A stretch of DNA of 64,000 nucleotides, taken from contig JAFAGR010000032.1 in the NCBI GenBank assembly GCA_023422565.1, forward strand, positions 37,723-101,722, given 5' to 3'. Each line of letters opens with the position of its first letter. The stretch's first letter is position 1. The position numbers and the translations under genes are program-made. The notes beneath the pieces are model-generated. The model ran no database searches. It was not told the DNA's origin and saw only the letters and a program-made list of their open reading frames with translations. Of this stretch, positions 52,883 to 62,390 are shown one piece after another. This DNA comes from Bacteroidota bacterium (GTDB lineage: Bacteria > Bacteroidota > Bacteroidia > Chitinophagales > Chitinophagaceae).

Positions 52883-53919
52883 GATAAAAGTTTTTTGAGG
52901 TTTGCTTCTGTATCAACGCCGGAGCAGGATATTTTATTGATCTTTTCCTGTGCATTAATTCTGTTGAATAAAGCCTTATTATAAAATTTATCATAATAAG
53001 AAAGCAAGATGGAAAATGCCTCTCTTGTATTTCCTTCCAGTAAAAAACCAATGGCATCCTTTGTTTCCTTTGGGCCGAGGCGTTTCTGAATGCGCAGTAT
53101 GGCCTCTATGATCTGGTTATTTTCAAATGATCCGTATTCATGAAGAATGTTCTCCAGCCGGCTTTCAAAAGGAACATCAATAAAATGAACAGGTTTTTCA
53201 CGCATTGTGTTCCACAAAGGGTGGGGAATGGTTAATACACCAATGCGCTGGCTTTCATCTTCAACCCATACGGGCTCATCTGAGGTAAATTGGGCGAGAT
53301 TCAGGGCCACAACATTTTCGAACATTTCCTGAGTGGGCTGTGCAGGCTGGCCGAGTGCGCCGAATGCAGATCCTCTGTGGGAAGCAAGGTTTTCAAGGTC
53401 CACAACCTGATGGCCCTTGTTTATCAATGCGTGCAGCAACAACGTTTTTCCGCTTCCCGTATAACCACCAAGCATCTGAAAATTATAATTGCGTTCAAAT
53501 TGACTGAGTACCCATCGTCGAAAGGCCTTATAGCCGCCGGCCAGTACATAAACTTTAAACCCATAAAGGCCAAGAAGCCATGCTACCGCTCCGCTTCTCA
53601 TGCCGCCGCGCCAGCAATGAACTATAACTGACCGGTTCATGGAACCATCACTCAAAGAATGTTTAACGATCAATTTCTCGGCTTCTTCCAGCATCGGCCG
53701 CATCCTGAAAAAATCCAGCCCGGTCTTTATTGCATGCTCCCTGCTTTTTTGCTTGTAGGTTGTGCCTACTATCTTTCGTTCCTCATCATTAAATAACGGC
53801 AGGGGATATGCGCCGGGAATATGTGCATGGCTGAACTCACTAGGACTGCGTACATCCATTACCGGTAGTTGTTCGCGTAATTTTAAAAAACCCGTGATAT
53901 CAATTGTTTCAACTCCCAT
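52861..53919 (-). CDS. mnmH: tRNA 2-selenouridine synthase
   Basis: A 352-residue protein. An N-terminal rhodanese domain (residues 5-140) carries the catalytic loop CWRGGMRS near residue 101, and a P-loop domain follows with GYTGSGKT near 154. This is MnmH (SelU), which changes 2-thiouridine at tRNA wobble position 34 into 2-selenouridine through a geranylated intermediate, using selenophosphate. With selD in the same operon the pathway is complete. It starts 77 bases after rho, behind a terminator. Confidence 0.95.
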   Translation of the reverse strand: MGVETIDITGFLKLREQLPVMDVRSPSEFSHAHIPGAYPLPLFNDEERKIVGTTYKQKSREHAIKTGLDFFRMRPMLEEAEKLIVKHSLSDGSMNRSVIVHCWRGGMRSGAVAWLLGLYGFKVYVLAGGYKAFRRWVLSQFERNYNFQMLGGYTGSGKTLLLHALINKGHQVVDLENLASHRGSAFGALGQPAQPTQEMFENVVALNLAQFTSDEPVWVEDESQRIGVLTIPHPLWNTMREKPVHFIDVPFESRLENILHEYGSFENNQIIEAILRIQKRLGPKETKDAIGFLLEGNTREAFSILLSYYDKFYNKALFNRINAQEKINKISCSGVDTEANLKKLLSCLQKPA

Positions 53920-53926
53920 CTTACAT

Positions 53927-53954
53927 TAAAAAAACCGCCGGTAGCCGGCGGTTT
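53927..53954 (-). terminator. Rho-independent terminator of the rho gene
   Basis: On the minus strand a perfect 10-bp GC-rich stem (AAACCGCCGG pairing with CCGGCGGTTT) with a three-base loop is followed by seven T. It lies 42 bases after the rho stop and just before mnmH. Confidence 0.92.
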
Positions 53955-53995
53955 GGAAAGTATTTTTCAAAAGTGATCTTTCAGTTCTGAACCGC

Positions 53996-55588
53996 TTAGC
54001 CATTCATACTTGTCAGGAATTCTGCATTATCGCGTGTTCCTTTCATATTCTTCAACAGCATGCTTATCGCTTCCTCGGGGTTCATGTCTGCAATGTGTTT
54101 GCGTAACACCCACATCCGCTGGAAGGTATCTTTATCAAGCAGCAAATCGTCTCTTCTTGTAGAGGATGAAACAATATCAATTGCAGGATAAATTCTACGG
54201 TTAGACAGTTTTCTTTCGAGTTGTAACTCCATATTACCGGTTCCTTTAAACTCTTCAAAGATCACCTCATCCATCTTGCTTCCTGTATCTACAAGCGCAG
54301 TGGCGATTATGGTCAGTGAGCCGCCGTTCTCAATTTTACGTGCCGCACCAAAAAACTGCTTCGGCTTTTGCATCGCGTTTGCTTCAACACCTCCCGACAA
54401 AACCTTGCCCGATGAAGGAGCAACAGTATTGTGGGCACGGGCAAGGCGCGTAATAGAATCAAGTAATATCACCACATCATGGCCGCATTCAACTAATCGC
54501 TTTGCCTTTTGTAAAGCGATGCTGCTCACCTTAACGTGCTTTTCTGCGGGTTCATCAAATGTGGAGGCAATAACTTCCGCCTTCACGCTGCGTTCCATAT
54601 CGGTAACCTCTTCCGGCCTTTCGTCTACCAGCACTACCATCAGGTAACATTCCGGATGGTTCTCTGCAATGGCGTTTGCAAGTTCTTTCAGCAACATGGT
54701 TTTACCGGTCTTAGGCTGCGCAACTATCAATCCACGCTGGCCTTTACCGATCGGTGTGAACAGGTCCATGATACGGGTGCTGTAATTATCCGGCCTGGTA
54801 TGCAGATTAAGTTTTTCAAACGGAAACAGTGGAGTCAGGTAATCAAACGGTACACGGTCCCTTACTTCTTCCGGCGTTTTTCCGTTGATGGTTTCCACCT
54901 TCAATAGAGCAAAATATTTTTCGCCCTCTTTCGGCGGACGAACAGATCCGTAAACGGTATCCCCTGTTTTTAATCCAAACAATTTTATTTGTGAAGGAGA
55001 AACGTATACATCATCAGGAGAAGAAAGGTAATTATAATCGCTGCTGCGAAGGAAGCCGTAGCCATCCGGCATCATCTCCAATACACCTTCACCGGTAACT
55101 ACACCATCAAATTCAATATTAAATACGGGCTGAGGCCTGTTTGTATGTTGCGGCCTGGTTACCGGCGCGGGCGGTGCGGCTTCAAACTGGATCTCAGGCT
55201 GCTGCACATCTTCTTCCTGCAACATCTGTGCGATTGCGGCAGGAACAGTGGTTTCCTGATCGGTGATGGGCTGAATGTTATCTTCATCCGATTCTGCTTT
55301 GCGCTTAACCGGCCTCTTTTCTGGCTCTGCCTTTTTGCGCAGTGCCGTTTCTTTCTTTTCTTCAACCGGAGCAGCTGCCGTTGTGGCCTCTTCATTGTCG
55401 GCCTTAGCTTTTGTTATCCGTCTGCGTTTGGGTTTGTCATTATCTTCTTTCATAGCACCTTGTTTATCAAGAATGGATTTTACTAAATCGGCCTTGTTTA
55501 ATTTTTTATGATTGGGGATGTTTAGCTCTTCAGCAATGTCTGCCAGCTCAGTAACGAGTAAATCGTTCAGGTGTGAAATATCGTACAT
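53996..55588 (-). CDS. rho: transcription termination factor Rho
   Basis: A 530-residue hexameric RNA helicase. An N-terminal helix-extended-loop-helix (residues 1-45) is followed by a charged low-complexity insertion (about 48-155, rich in K, E, A, P) that is absent from E. coli Rho but usual for Bacteroidota. Next come the RNA-binding cold-shock-like domain ([16 protein letters not shown] near 172), Walker A QPKTGKT near 295, Walker [11 protein letters not shown] near 365 and the Q-loop/R-loop region near 400. It has its own terminator. Confidence 0.97.
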   Translation of the reverse strand: MYDISHLNDLLVTELADIAEELNIPNHKKLNKADLVKSILDKQGAMKEDNDKPKRRRITKAKADNEEATTAAAPVEEKKETALRKKAEPEKRPVKRKAESDEDNIQPITDQETTVPAAIAQMLQEEDVQQPEIQFEAAPPAPVTRPQHTNRPQPVFNIEFDGVVTGEGVLEMMPDGYGFLRSSDYNYLSSPDDVYVSPSQIKLFGLKTGDTVYGSVRPPKEGEKYFALLKVETINGKTPEEVRDRVPFDYLTPLFPFEKLNLHTRPDNYSTRIMDLFTPIGKGQRGLIVAQPKTGKTMLLKELANAIAENHPECYLMVVLVDERPEEVTDMERSVKAEVIASTFDEPAEKHVKVSSIALQKAKRLVECGHDVVILLDSITRLARAHNTVAPSSGKVLSGGVEANAMQKPKQFFGAARKIENGGSLTIIATALVDTGSKMDEVIFEEFKGTGNMELQLERKLSNRRIYPAIDIVSSSTRRDDLLLDKDTFQRMWVLRKHIADMNPEEAISMLLKNMKGTRDNAEFLTSMNG

Positions 55589-55756
55589 AAATGAGGAATG
55601 CGTTGGTGTTGCGAACGGCTATCGAAATGTAAATTGAGGTTGTATTATTTAGCTGATGGAAAGGGCTGGTCGATGGAAAAAATCAGAATAGGATATCTTT
55701 CAGTGCCAAATCCATTGCAATATTACAGCGTTTTACGTAAAAGAATAGTTTTTTTT

Positions 55757-56731
55757 CTAAAAATTTCGCTGCCTTTCTTTCGGAATTTTTTTATGATTAA
55801 GCAAGATCCGATACAATATAGTTTCGCCATTGTCGTTATCCGCCACCAACACAAGCTCAGATTGCCCGGCCTTTTCGGAGATAACTGACACTGATTCTAT
55901 CTTTGCTCCCTTAAATCGCGGGTCCTCTGCTTCCAGGTCGATTTCCTCAAAAGGGTTAATTGCTGCAAAATTTACCATACGGTTCATAGAATTCACAACC
56001 CACAAATAGCTCCTGCCAATCTCCCCGTCTGCCGAGGTGCTCGAGGTATGCTCTGTAGAAGCGGTGATGAATAGCCTGTCTGTGCGATACGAATAATCAA
56101 GCCCCGACACCCCCGAGAAATGTTTGCCGGGCTTGTTGCCGCCAAGAAGCGCTTTTTGAAAGTCCACATCAGATTGATTCTCCCAGAAACGGTTCCTGAC
56201 AAATACAAGGTGGTTCTTTTTATAATTCATGTTTCCGCGGCAGGCAACTATATACCATCCGGGAAGTTGCGCAAGGCCCTCCACATTCAGTTCCCGTATG
56301 CCTGCTTCACGGAGTCGATCGTAAAATGTGTCCAGTAAAAATGTTCTGTGCCTGCCTTCCTTTGGTTGAACAACGAGGCCACTGCTGCGATGCGGAGGAA
56401 GCGAGCCCGAGCCCAGAAGCAAAAGGCCCGATTCAATTTTATCCCTGAACCAGGTGGCGGCTTCCAGGTCCGCCTTAACCTGTTTCAACATTCTGACGCT
56501 TTCTGAACTTAACAATTTAATTTCAGAGGAAACTTTCCAGGCACTGTCCAATACAAGAAGGTTAGGCGAATCGTCTCCCACTATCATCAACCTGTTTTCA
56601 AAATAATCTGAACCTGAGCCTGAAGGATAATTATTCAAAACCTTCATCTCCAACAAAACCACACCAGGTTTATTTTGATTGCAAGACGATAGCAACAAGA
56701 CGCTCAACAGAAACAACAAAACAGGTTGCAT
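55757..56731 (-). CDS. lipoprotein, possibly DUF6929 family
   Basis: A 324-residue lipoprotein with lipobox LLSSC (cysteine 17). The sequence then has a beta-propeller-like rhythm: NYPSGSGSDYFENRLMIVGDDSPNLLVLD (family feel of DUF6929, given in part) near residue 35, SGLDYSYRTDRLFITAS near 210 and LVLVADNDNGETILYRI near 290. Function is unknown. It is divergent from the RhlE gene, and the 168 bases between it and rho hold no gene. Confidence 0.78.
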   Translation of the reverse strand: MQPVLLFLLSVLLLSSCNQNKPGVVLLEMKVLNNYPSGSGSDYFENRLMIVGDDSPNLLVLDSAWKVSSEIKLLSSESVRMLKQVKADLEAATWFRDKIESGLLLLGSGSLPPHRSSGLVVQPKEGRHRTFLLDTFYDRLREAGIRELNVEGLAQLPGWYIVACRGNMNYKKNHLVFVRNRFWENQSDVDFQKALLGGNKPGKHFSGVSGLDYSYRTDRLFITASTEHTSSTSADGEIGRSYLWVVNSMNRMVNFAAINPFEEIDLEAEDPRFKGAKIESVSVISEKAGQSELVLVADNDNGETILYRILLNHKKIPKERQRNF

Positions 56732-56774
56732 AATGCAATTTGCTAATTATTGCCGGCAACCGGGCGGATAAAGT

Positions 56775-56782
56775 TACCTTTG
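56775..56782 (+). promoter_or_regulatory. -7 promoter element of the RhlE helicase gene
   Basis: TACCTTTG is a perfect TAnnTTTG match. A TTG at 56750 lies 25 bases upstream. Because transcription would start near 56789, the protein must start after that point, which rules out the longer reading frame beginning at 56740. Confidence 0.6.
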
Positions 56783-56805
56783 CGGCGAAAATAAAAAAAT
56801 ACATT

Positions 56806-58074
56806 TTGCTTTTTACTTCTCTGAAACTTATTCAACCCATTCTCGACGCCTTGCATGAAGAAGGCTATTCACAACCCACTCCAATTCAGCAACAGGCTAT
56901 TCCGCATATACTTGCGGGAAAAGACCTCCTCGGTTGTGCACAAACCGGTACCGGCAAAACTGCGGCCTTCGCAATACCGATGTTACAGTTGCTTTCAAAA
57001 CCAAACATTCATTCCGGCAAGGGGCCGAGGCCAATACGGGCCCTGGTACTCACACCCACACGTGAACTTGCCATACAAATAGAGGAAAGCTTTAATGCAT
57101 ACGGGCGGCATCTTCGCCTAAAGAACCAGGTGATCTTTGGCGGAGTAAATCAGAACCCGCAGGTTGATACATTAAAACGCGGTATCGATATTTTGGTGGC
57201 CACACCGGGGCGGCTGCTGGATCTTTACTCACAAGGTTTCATTCAGCTGAAAGATCTTGAAATATTTGTGTTGGATGAAGCAGACCGAATGCTGGACATG
57301 GGCTTTGTTCACGATGTAAAAAGGATCATTGCAAAAATTCCTGAAAAAAGGCAGACACTTTTTTTCTCGGCCACAATGCCCGGTGAAATACAATCGCTGG
57401 CCAACAGCATTCTGAAAAATCCTGTAAAGGTTGAAGTGGTTCCTCCCTCAACTACTGCAGACACTATCAAACAGTCTTTATACTTTGTAGAGAAAGGAAA
57501 TAAAAAATCTTTGCTGCTGCATGTACTGAAGGATACGGACATCTCATCGGTGCTTGTGTTTACCCGTACCAAACACGGTGCAGACAAAGTGGTTAAAGAT
57601 CTTACGCGTGCCGGAATAAAAGCAGAGGCGATTCACGGAAACAAGTCTCAGAACGCAAGGCAGCGCGCATTAAGCAATTTCAAAAACCGGGAAACAAGAG
57701 TGCTCGTGGCCACAGACATAGCGGCAAGAGGAATTGATGTGGATGATATGTCTCACGTAATAAATTATGAGTTGCCTGATGTTCCCGAAACCTATGTACA
57801 TAGAATTGGAAGAACGGGCAGGGCAGGCGCCTCAGGTATTGCTTTTTCCTTTGTTTCTGAAGAAGAGAAAGAAGAGCTCAGGGATATTTACAAACTGCTG
57901 GGAAGGCCTATACCCGCAAATGAAGACCATCCCTTTCACGTAAGCTTCGAACTCACCGGAAAATCGAAAGCTGCTCCGGCTCCGGTAAGAACCAATAACC
58001 GGAAGCCACATTTTAACCGCGACAGAAAGCCGGTAACGGGAGAGCGTAAACGCTCTTTTGGAAGAGGGCATTAA
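56806..58074 (+). CDS. rhlE: DEAD-box RNA helicase, RhlE type
   Basis: A 422-residue RNA helicase. The Q-motif region [17 protein letters not shown] is followed by [21 protein letters not shown] and [10 protein letters not shown], all intact, and a basic C-terminal tail (about 390-422, with [11 protein letters not shown] and RSFGRGH). No ATG fits; the family start (LFTSLKLI) is matched by a TTG at 56806, directly preceded by an in-frame ATT. RhlE helicases act in ribosome assembly and RNA decay at low temperature. Confidence 0.92.
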   Translation: MLFTSLKLIQPILDALHEEGYSQPTPIQQQAIPHILAGKDLLGCAQTGTGKTAAFAIPMLQLLSKPNIHSGKGPRPIRALVLTPTRELAIQIEESFNAYGRHLRLKNQVIFGGVNQNPQVDTLKRGIDILVATPGRLLDLYSQGFIQLKDLEIFVLDEADRMLDMGFVHDVKRIIAKIPEKRQTLFFSATMPGEIQSLANSILKNPVKVEVVPPSTTADTIKQSLYFVEKGNKKSLLLHVLKDTDISSVLVFTRTKHGADKVVKDLTRAGIKAEAIHGNKSQNARQRALSNFKNRETRVLVATDIAARGIDVDDMSHVINYELPDVPETYVHRIGRTGRAGASGIAFSFVSEEEKEELRDIYKLLGRPIPANEDHPFHVSFELTGKSKAAPAPVRTNNRKPHFNRDRKPVTGERKRSFGRGH

Positions 58075-58171
58075 AATCTTCTCTTAACAGGAACTTAACA
58101 GCGGCAATGCGATCAGCCATGTGCAAATTGGCGGATACGCTCATCTGAGTGATCTACCAAAATAAAAGCGC

Positions 58172-59791
58172 ATGAAAAAAATATTCGCCATTGCATCTTT
58201 CGCGTGCACCCTTCAACCTGCCTTTGCTCAAAATGACACCATAACCTCCAATGCTTCCCTGGTTCATGCGCGTGTATATCACAGTTTCGGGGCCGAGCTT
58301 GAACATAAGGCAAAACCTACGCTGATAAAAGGTTTGCAGATTTTAATTTTAGACGATGTCGCCCTTCAACCCGATCTGGCCACCATACAGGTAAATTGCG
58401 GCGAGAATGCAAGCATACTATCCTGGCAGCATCGCATCTATTACAAACCTGCTGTTGCGCCCCCTGTACACAAAGAACACGACAGCATTCCGTTACTGCA
58501 AAAAGAGATAAATCTGGCTGATAATGAGATCAGCATCCGGGAAGATATGATACGAAGGGTGAGCCTTTTGATAGAAAATAACTTCACCACTCCCGATAAG
58601 AAAAACATCAGCAGCGATGAACTGGTTAAACTAACGGAGTACTATACACGAAAAATAGCAGACACAAGACGCTCCATCTATGACCTTAATCTTAAGAAAA
58701 ATGACCTGCAGCTTCTTCTGACAAAACTGCGCCTTCGATCTTCCACCATTTCTCCCGCAATTGAAAACGCCAATCAACCCAAAGGCCAGCTTATACTTTC
58801 CATTATGAGCGATGTGGCCGGGCCTGCAAATATTGGCATCTCTTATTATACCGCAAATGCGGGCTGGATACCCGCTTATGATATGCGCATCAAAGGCATT
58901 GACAACACGTTCAGCCTTGTATACAAAGCAACGGTTTCGCAAACCACAGGGTTGAATTGGAAAAGCACCCACATCAGCCTTGCCACTCAAAACCCGGTAC
59001 GAACTTCGGGCATGCCTGTATTAAGCCCGATTTACCTGAAAGAATATGTTCCGCAACTGTATTCGATGATGGAAAAATCGTCCGCGGCAAAGGGATTGCC
59101 CCAGCTTTCTGCGGATGAGCATAAAGAAATGGAGATCGTACCTTCTAACGTTAGCGCCTACACTACGTTATCCGAATCTATGCTAAACATCAGCTACGAT
59201 ATAGCAATGCCCTATACAATTCCCACAGATGGCAAGCCATACAACATCACAATCATGGAAAAACCGGTTTCAGCCAGGTTCGCGCATTTTACAATTCCGA
59301 AGATCGACCGCGATGTTCATTTCGTGGCCAACATAGCCCGGTGGGATAGCCTGAACCTTCTTCCCGGTGATGCGAATATTATTTTAGACAATACCTATAT
59401 CGGCAAAACATTCATCAACCCTGCCCAAGCCTCTGATACAATGGTATTGTCGCTCGGCAGAGATAAGAGAATTTCCGTAACCAGGGAATTGGTGAAGGAG
59501 CTCACCACCACGCATGTTAAAGGCGAAACAAAAACAAGTACCTATGTATACGAAATCGTGATTCGCAACAATAAAAAGCAGAAAGCAGACATTAAACTCC
59601 AGGATCAACACCCGCTTAGCCGTGATAAAGAGGTGGAGATAAAGTTGCTCAGAAACGGCGGAGCCTCGGTGGATGAAGAGACCGGCATACTTTCCTGGCA
59701 AATTGATCTGCAACCAGGAGAGGTAAAAAAAGTCAGGTTCTCATACCAGGTAAAACATAATGCCGCGAAGAAAATCGCGGAATACCGGTAG
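58172..59791 (+). CDS. DUF4139 (MuiA-like) domain protein
   Basis: A 539-residue secreted protein with a signal peptide (cut near AFAQN). The order is a DUF4140 N-terminal beta domain, a coiled-coil region (about 105-195, rich in charged and leucine residues) and a DUF4139 C-terminal domain (YTANAGWIPAYDMRI, then TGLNWKSTHISLATQNP and WQIDLQPGEVKKVRFSYQV, in part). These are named after a mucoidy inhibitor; their function is not settled. It is preceded by only 98 bases of spacer after RhlE and may share its transcript. Confidence 0.88.
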   Translation: MKKIFAIASFACTLQPAFAQNDTITSNASLVHARVYHSFGAELEHKAKPTLIKGLQILILDDVALQPDLATIQVNCGENASILSWQHRIYYKPAVAPPVHKEHDSIPLLQKEINLADNEISIREDMIRRVSLLIENNFTTPDKKNISSDELVKLTEYYTRKIADTRRSIYDLNLKKNDLQLLLTKLRLRSSTISPAIENANQPKGQLILSIMSDVAGPANIGISYYTANAGWIPAYDMRIKGIDNTFSLVYKATVSQTTGLNWKSTHISLATQNPVRTSGMPVLSPIYLKEYVPQLYSMMEKSSAAKGLPQLSADEHKEMEIVPSNVSAYTTLSESMLNISYDIAMPYTIPTDGKPYNITIMEKPVSARFAHFTIPKIDRDVHFVANIARWDSLNLLPGDANIILDNTYIGKTFINPAQASDTMVLSLGRDKRISVTRELVKELTTTHVKGETKTSTYVYEIVIRNNKKQKADIKLQDQHPLSRDKEVEIKLLRNGGASVDEETGILSWQIDLQPGEVKKVRFSYQVKHNAAKKIAEYR

Positions 59792-59909
59792 GCAGTTATA
59801 AATTTTAGATGATAAATTATGAATCAACAATTCAACAATATAACCACTGAACCATACTTCCTCCACCACAATGGCATGATTTTTTTATAGTTATGTAAAA
59901 AGCGAAATC

Positions 59910-60026
59910 ATGAATAAACTTGTAAGGGCTTTAATAGCAGGATATGGCGCAAAAAAACTAGGAGGAGGATGTATCAGTACGGTTTTGATCTTTTTAATAA
60001 TATGGTGGGCCCTGGAAAGTTGCTGA
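59910..60026 (+). CDS. putative small membrane protein, 38 aa
   Basis: A short frame, MNKLVRALIAGYGAKKLGGG and onward, with one transmembrane segment (CISTVLIFLIIWWAL) and a charged N-terminus. A terminator follows the stop by four bases, so the unit ends neatly. There is no strong ribosome site. It may be a small regulatory or structural membrane protein. I do not recognise a family. Confidence 0.5.
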   Translation: MNKLVRALIAGYGAKKLGGGCISTVLIFLIIWWALESC

Positions 60027-60030
60027 CAAA

Positions 60031-60062
60031 AAAAGAGGTTGTTCGTGTGAACAACCTCTTTT
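60031..60062. terminator. bidirectional terminator
   Basis: A perfect 14-bp stem (AAAAGAGGTTGTTC pairing with GAACAACCTCTTTT) with a GTGT loop lies between the small gene and the convergent DUF2911 gene. The T run is longest on the minus strand. Confidence 0.88.
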
Positions 60063-60073
60063 AAAAATTTTGT

Positions 60074-60619
60074 TTAATCGGCCCGCGGCGGATCTATTAC
60101 GAAAGAAAGCCTTTTTGATCCCCATAAAATTTCAGTCTCCCCATCATCCTTATTCACATTTATCGTGAGCTTCTCTGTGGGCGGATTATTGTCATATACT
60201 TTTGCATCCACCCTCAACTGATCATCTGCTTCTTTATATTCATACGCTCCCCATTGCTTCCACGTTTTATTAAATACAAGCGTGGCTCTTTTGCCGTTAT
60301 AAATAGTAAAGAGGCTGTATTTGCCCGCAGGTAAGGTTTCTCCGTTTATTCTTACATCTTTGCTTGTCTCAAATGTGGTGGCTTCATTTGCTCCGGTACG
60401 CCAGATCTTACCTTCCATTGGTTCAAGGTCTTTTCCTATCACTCTGCCATTAACCGAGGGGCGGGAATAATTGATGGTGATCACCGCACCTCCTTTTGTA
60501 AGCGTTGTTTTTACTTCCGCAGGTTCACTTTTTCTTTTTGACTTGTCGTTTTGCGCGTGGGCGGTGAAACCTGTTGCAAACAAGGATGTGGCAACAAGCA
60601 ACGATAATACTTTTTTCAT
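60074..60619 (-). CDS. DUF2911 secreted protein
   Basis: A 181-residue protein with a signal peptide (cut near AHAQN). The family signature INYSRPSVNGRVI and IWRTGANEATTFETSKDV, then LPAGKYSLFTI, match DUF2911, whose role is unknown. The ATG at 60619 (MKKVLSLLVATSL) is used in place of an earlier frame opening at 60661. It follows the M48 gene after 51 bases that hold a short palindrome. Confidence 0.9.
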   Translation of the reverse strand: MKKVLSLLVATSLFATGFTAHAQNDKSKRKSEPAEVKTTLTKGGAVITINYSRPSVNGRVIGKDLEPMEGKIWRTGANEATTFETSKDVRINGETLPAGKYSLFTIYNGKRATLVFNKTWKQWGAYEYKEADDQLRVDAKVYDNNPPTEKLTINVNKDDGETEILWGSKRLSFVIDPPRAD

Positions 60620-60639
60620 ACTATGGTAATTGAATGATG

Positions 60640-60654
60640 TCCGCAAAATGCGGA
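60640..60654. promoter_or_regulatory. short perfect palindrome between M48 and DUF2911
   Basis: TCCGCA-AAA-TGCGGA reads the same on both strands around a three-base centre. It lies 20 bases before the DUF2911 ATG. A dimeric regulator could bind it, or it could form a small hairpin; there is no T run for a terminator. Confidence 0.35.
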
Positions 60655-60670
60655 ATATCAAATTTAAGAA

Positions 60671-62122
60671 TTATTGACCGATAACCTTAATCATCGTCCC
60701 TTTTTCAAGCTGGTCTTTCAGTTGCATGCCATTTAATATGGCAAGCTCCTCATACCGTGATGATGGCATGTTGTACGCCTTCAATGCCTGCTCCAGGGTG
60801 GAAGATGAGGCGAGCGTTTTGATCCGTATGCGCTCGGGCTGACGATTGATCTTTGCGGCATCGGTTAATTCTCTGAATCCACGCATGGTGTTAAGAAATG
60901 CGTTTTGATATGCCGGAAAATTTTGAGAAGTAGACACACCAAGTATCTGGTACATATTGCTTCCCTGTTTTATAAAATAAGAAAGCGTACGAAGTGGTTG
61001 CTGTTGCTGTTGTTGTTGCTGCGGAACTGCATCTGCCATCATAACCACCGCTTCCAGCCCATTGACCGTGGTCTGCTGCAACTGAACGATCTGGAGGCCA
61101 TTCGCCTGCGCCATCGCACGGGCGGCTTCCTCTAATGAATTTCCCGTTGCAAGGGTGAGATACATAAGCGCTTTACCATCGGCAGGTGCCATCTGTACTC
61201 TCTGCGGCGTATTTTGGTAATTCCATCCTTGCGGAACGGGAAACTGGAATTTTAGTTCCGGGTGATAAAACACCGAGTTCTCTAAAAATCCCTGGCGGGG
61301 ATCTTCTCCATATACAAGCCCCTCAATTCTTTTCAGGTACGCGTTCCTGTTAGTTGATGGCGTTTTTAAATTCAATTTATTTTGCCATTCAGTAGCCAGC
61401 TTCTCCACGGTGTTATGGCGGTCTCCGGGGTTGGGATGCGTTGATAAAAATTCAGGCAGCTCCGCCGCACCGGCTTTGGTTCCCTGCCTTTCCAGCGTTG
61501 TGAAAAAGTTAGCCATCTGGTGCGCATCATAACCGATCTTGGTGGAGTATTCAACGCCTAGCTGATCGCCCTGCCTTTCATCATCGCGCCCAAATTTTAG
61601 GAACAAAAGCCCCAAACCCTGCGATGCGGTTTCAGCAAACTGTGCAAACTCCGGCGCAATAACCAATCCGGCAATTATCCCTAACTGGCCCAACATAGCG
61701 TTTCTTTGTTGCACCACGGAATGGCGCGCAGTAATGTGACCTATTTCGTGGCCAAGCACGCCGGCAAACTGCGCCTCATCATTAAAATGAGCCATTATCC
61801 CACGTGTAAAATATACATATCCTCCCGGTACGGCAAAGGCGTTTAATATTTCCGAATCCAGTATCCTGAATTTATAATCAAGTTGCGGACGATGAGATAC
61901 GGCCGCCATGGCCTTGCCTTTTTCAGTGATGAAATCCTGCAATGCCTTATTCTCATACATGCCGTACTGCGCAATTATCTGCGGATCCGCCTCCTGCCCC
62001 ATGGCCACTTCCTGGGCTTCAGACATGAACACTACCTGCTTTTTTCCGGTAACAGGATTTCTGGCACATTGGGTAAGACCGACTCCAAGAGAAACGGCGA
62101 TCAGGATGAAAAACTTTTTCAT
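60671..62122 (-). CDS. M48 family metalloprotease (BepA-like) with LysM-like end
   Basis: A 483-residue lipoprotein protease (lipobox LTQC, cysteine 19). Zinc site HEIGH is near residue 124 and the third ligand is in DDERQGDQLG. The middle carries TPR-poor linker sequence and a QQQQQQQQ tract (residues 368-376 or so). The C-terminal 45 residues (ALKAYNMPSSRYEELAILNG) resemble a LysM peptidoglycan-binding module. BepA/LoiP-type enzymes survey outer-membrane protein assembly. It is first in a two-gene unit with DUF2911. Confidence 0.93.
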   Translation of the reverse strand: MKKFFILIAVSLGVGLTQCARNPVTGKKQVVFMSEAQEVAMGQEADPQIIAQYGMYENKALQDFITEKGKAMAAVSHRPQLDYKFRILDSEILNAFAVPGGYVYFTRGIMAHFNDEAQFAGVLGHEIGHITARHSVVQQRNAMLGQLGIIAGLVIAPEFAQFAETASQGLGLLFLKFGRDDERQGDQLGVEYSTKIGYDAHQMANFFTTLERQGTKAGAAELPEFLSTHPNPGDRHNTVEKLATEWQNKLNLKTPSTNRNAYLKRIEGLVYGEDPRQGFLENSVFYHPELKFQFPVPQGWNYQNTPQRVQMAPADGKALMYLTLATGNSLEEAARAMAQANGLQIVQLQQTTVNGLEAVVMMADAVPQQQQQQQQPLRTLSYFIKQGSNMYQILGVSTSQNFPAYQNAFLNTMRGFRELTDAAKINRQPERIRIKTLASSSTLEQALKAYNMPSSRYEELAILNGMQLKDQLEKGTMIKVIGQ

Positions 62123-62206
62123 TGGCTTATTTGTATTGATACAGAAAAACTTAGGTCCAAAATACTAAGCATTTTCGTATGTGCAAACAATGTACCAGCG
62201 AGGAGA

Positions 62207-62326
62207 TAGTTCCTTGTTTGTAGTTCTTGGTTATGAGTTGCTGTGCCGGTCTTATTACCTGCACGGAAGTTTGGGTTTCACAAAGGATCAGATTCCGCGC
62301 CTTGCCCGGGATGACGAAGCCTTGGG
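62207..62326. repeat. diverged copy of the dispersed intergenic repeat
   Basis: The stretch contains TAGTTCCTTGTTTGTAGTTC, then GTGCCGGTCTTA and CGCGCCTTGCCCGGGATGAC. Each part matches, with changes, the blocks at 63556 and 63841. No conserved protein frame is present. It lies between the M48 gene and the ATP-grasp gene. Confidence 0.65.
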
Positions 62327-62390
62327 GGAAGTTGCTGGTTGCAGGATAGCCTGTGCAGAAAAAGATTTGCGGCCATCCAACTAATCGATA

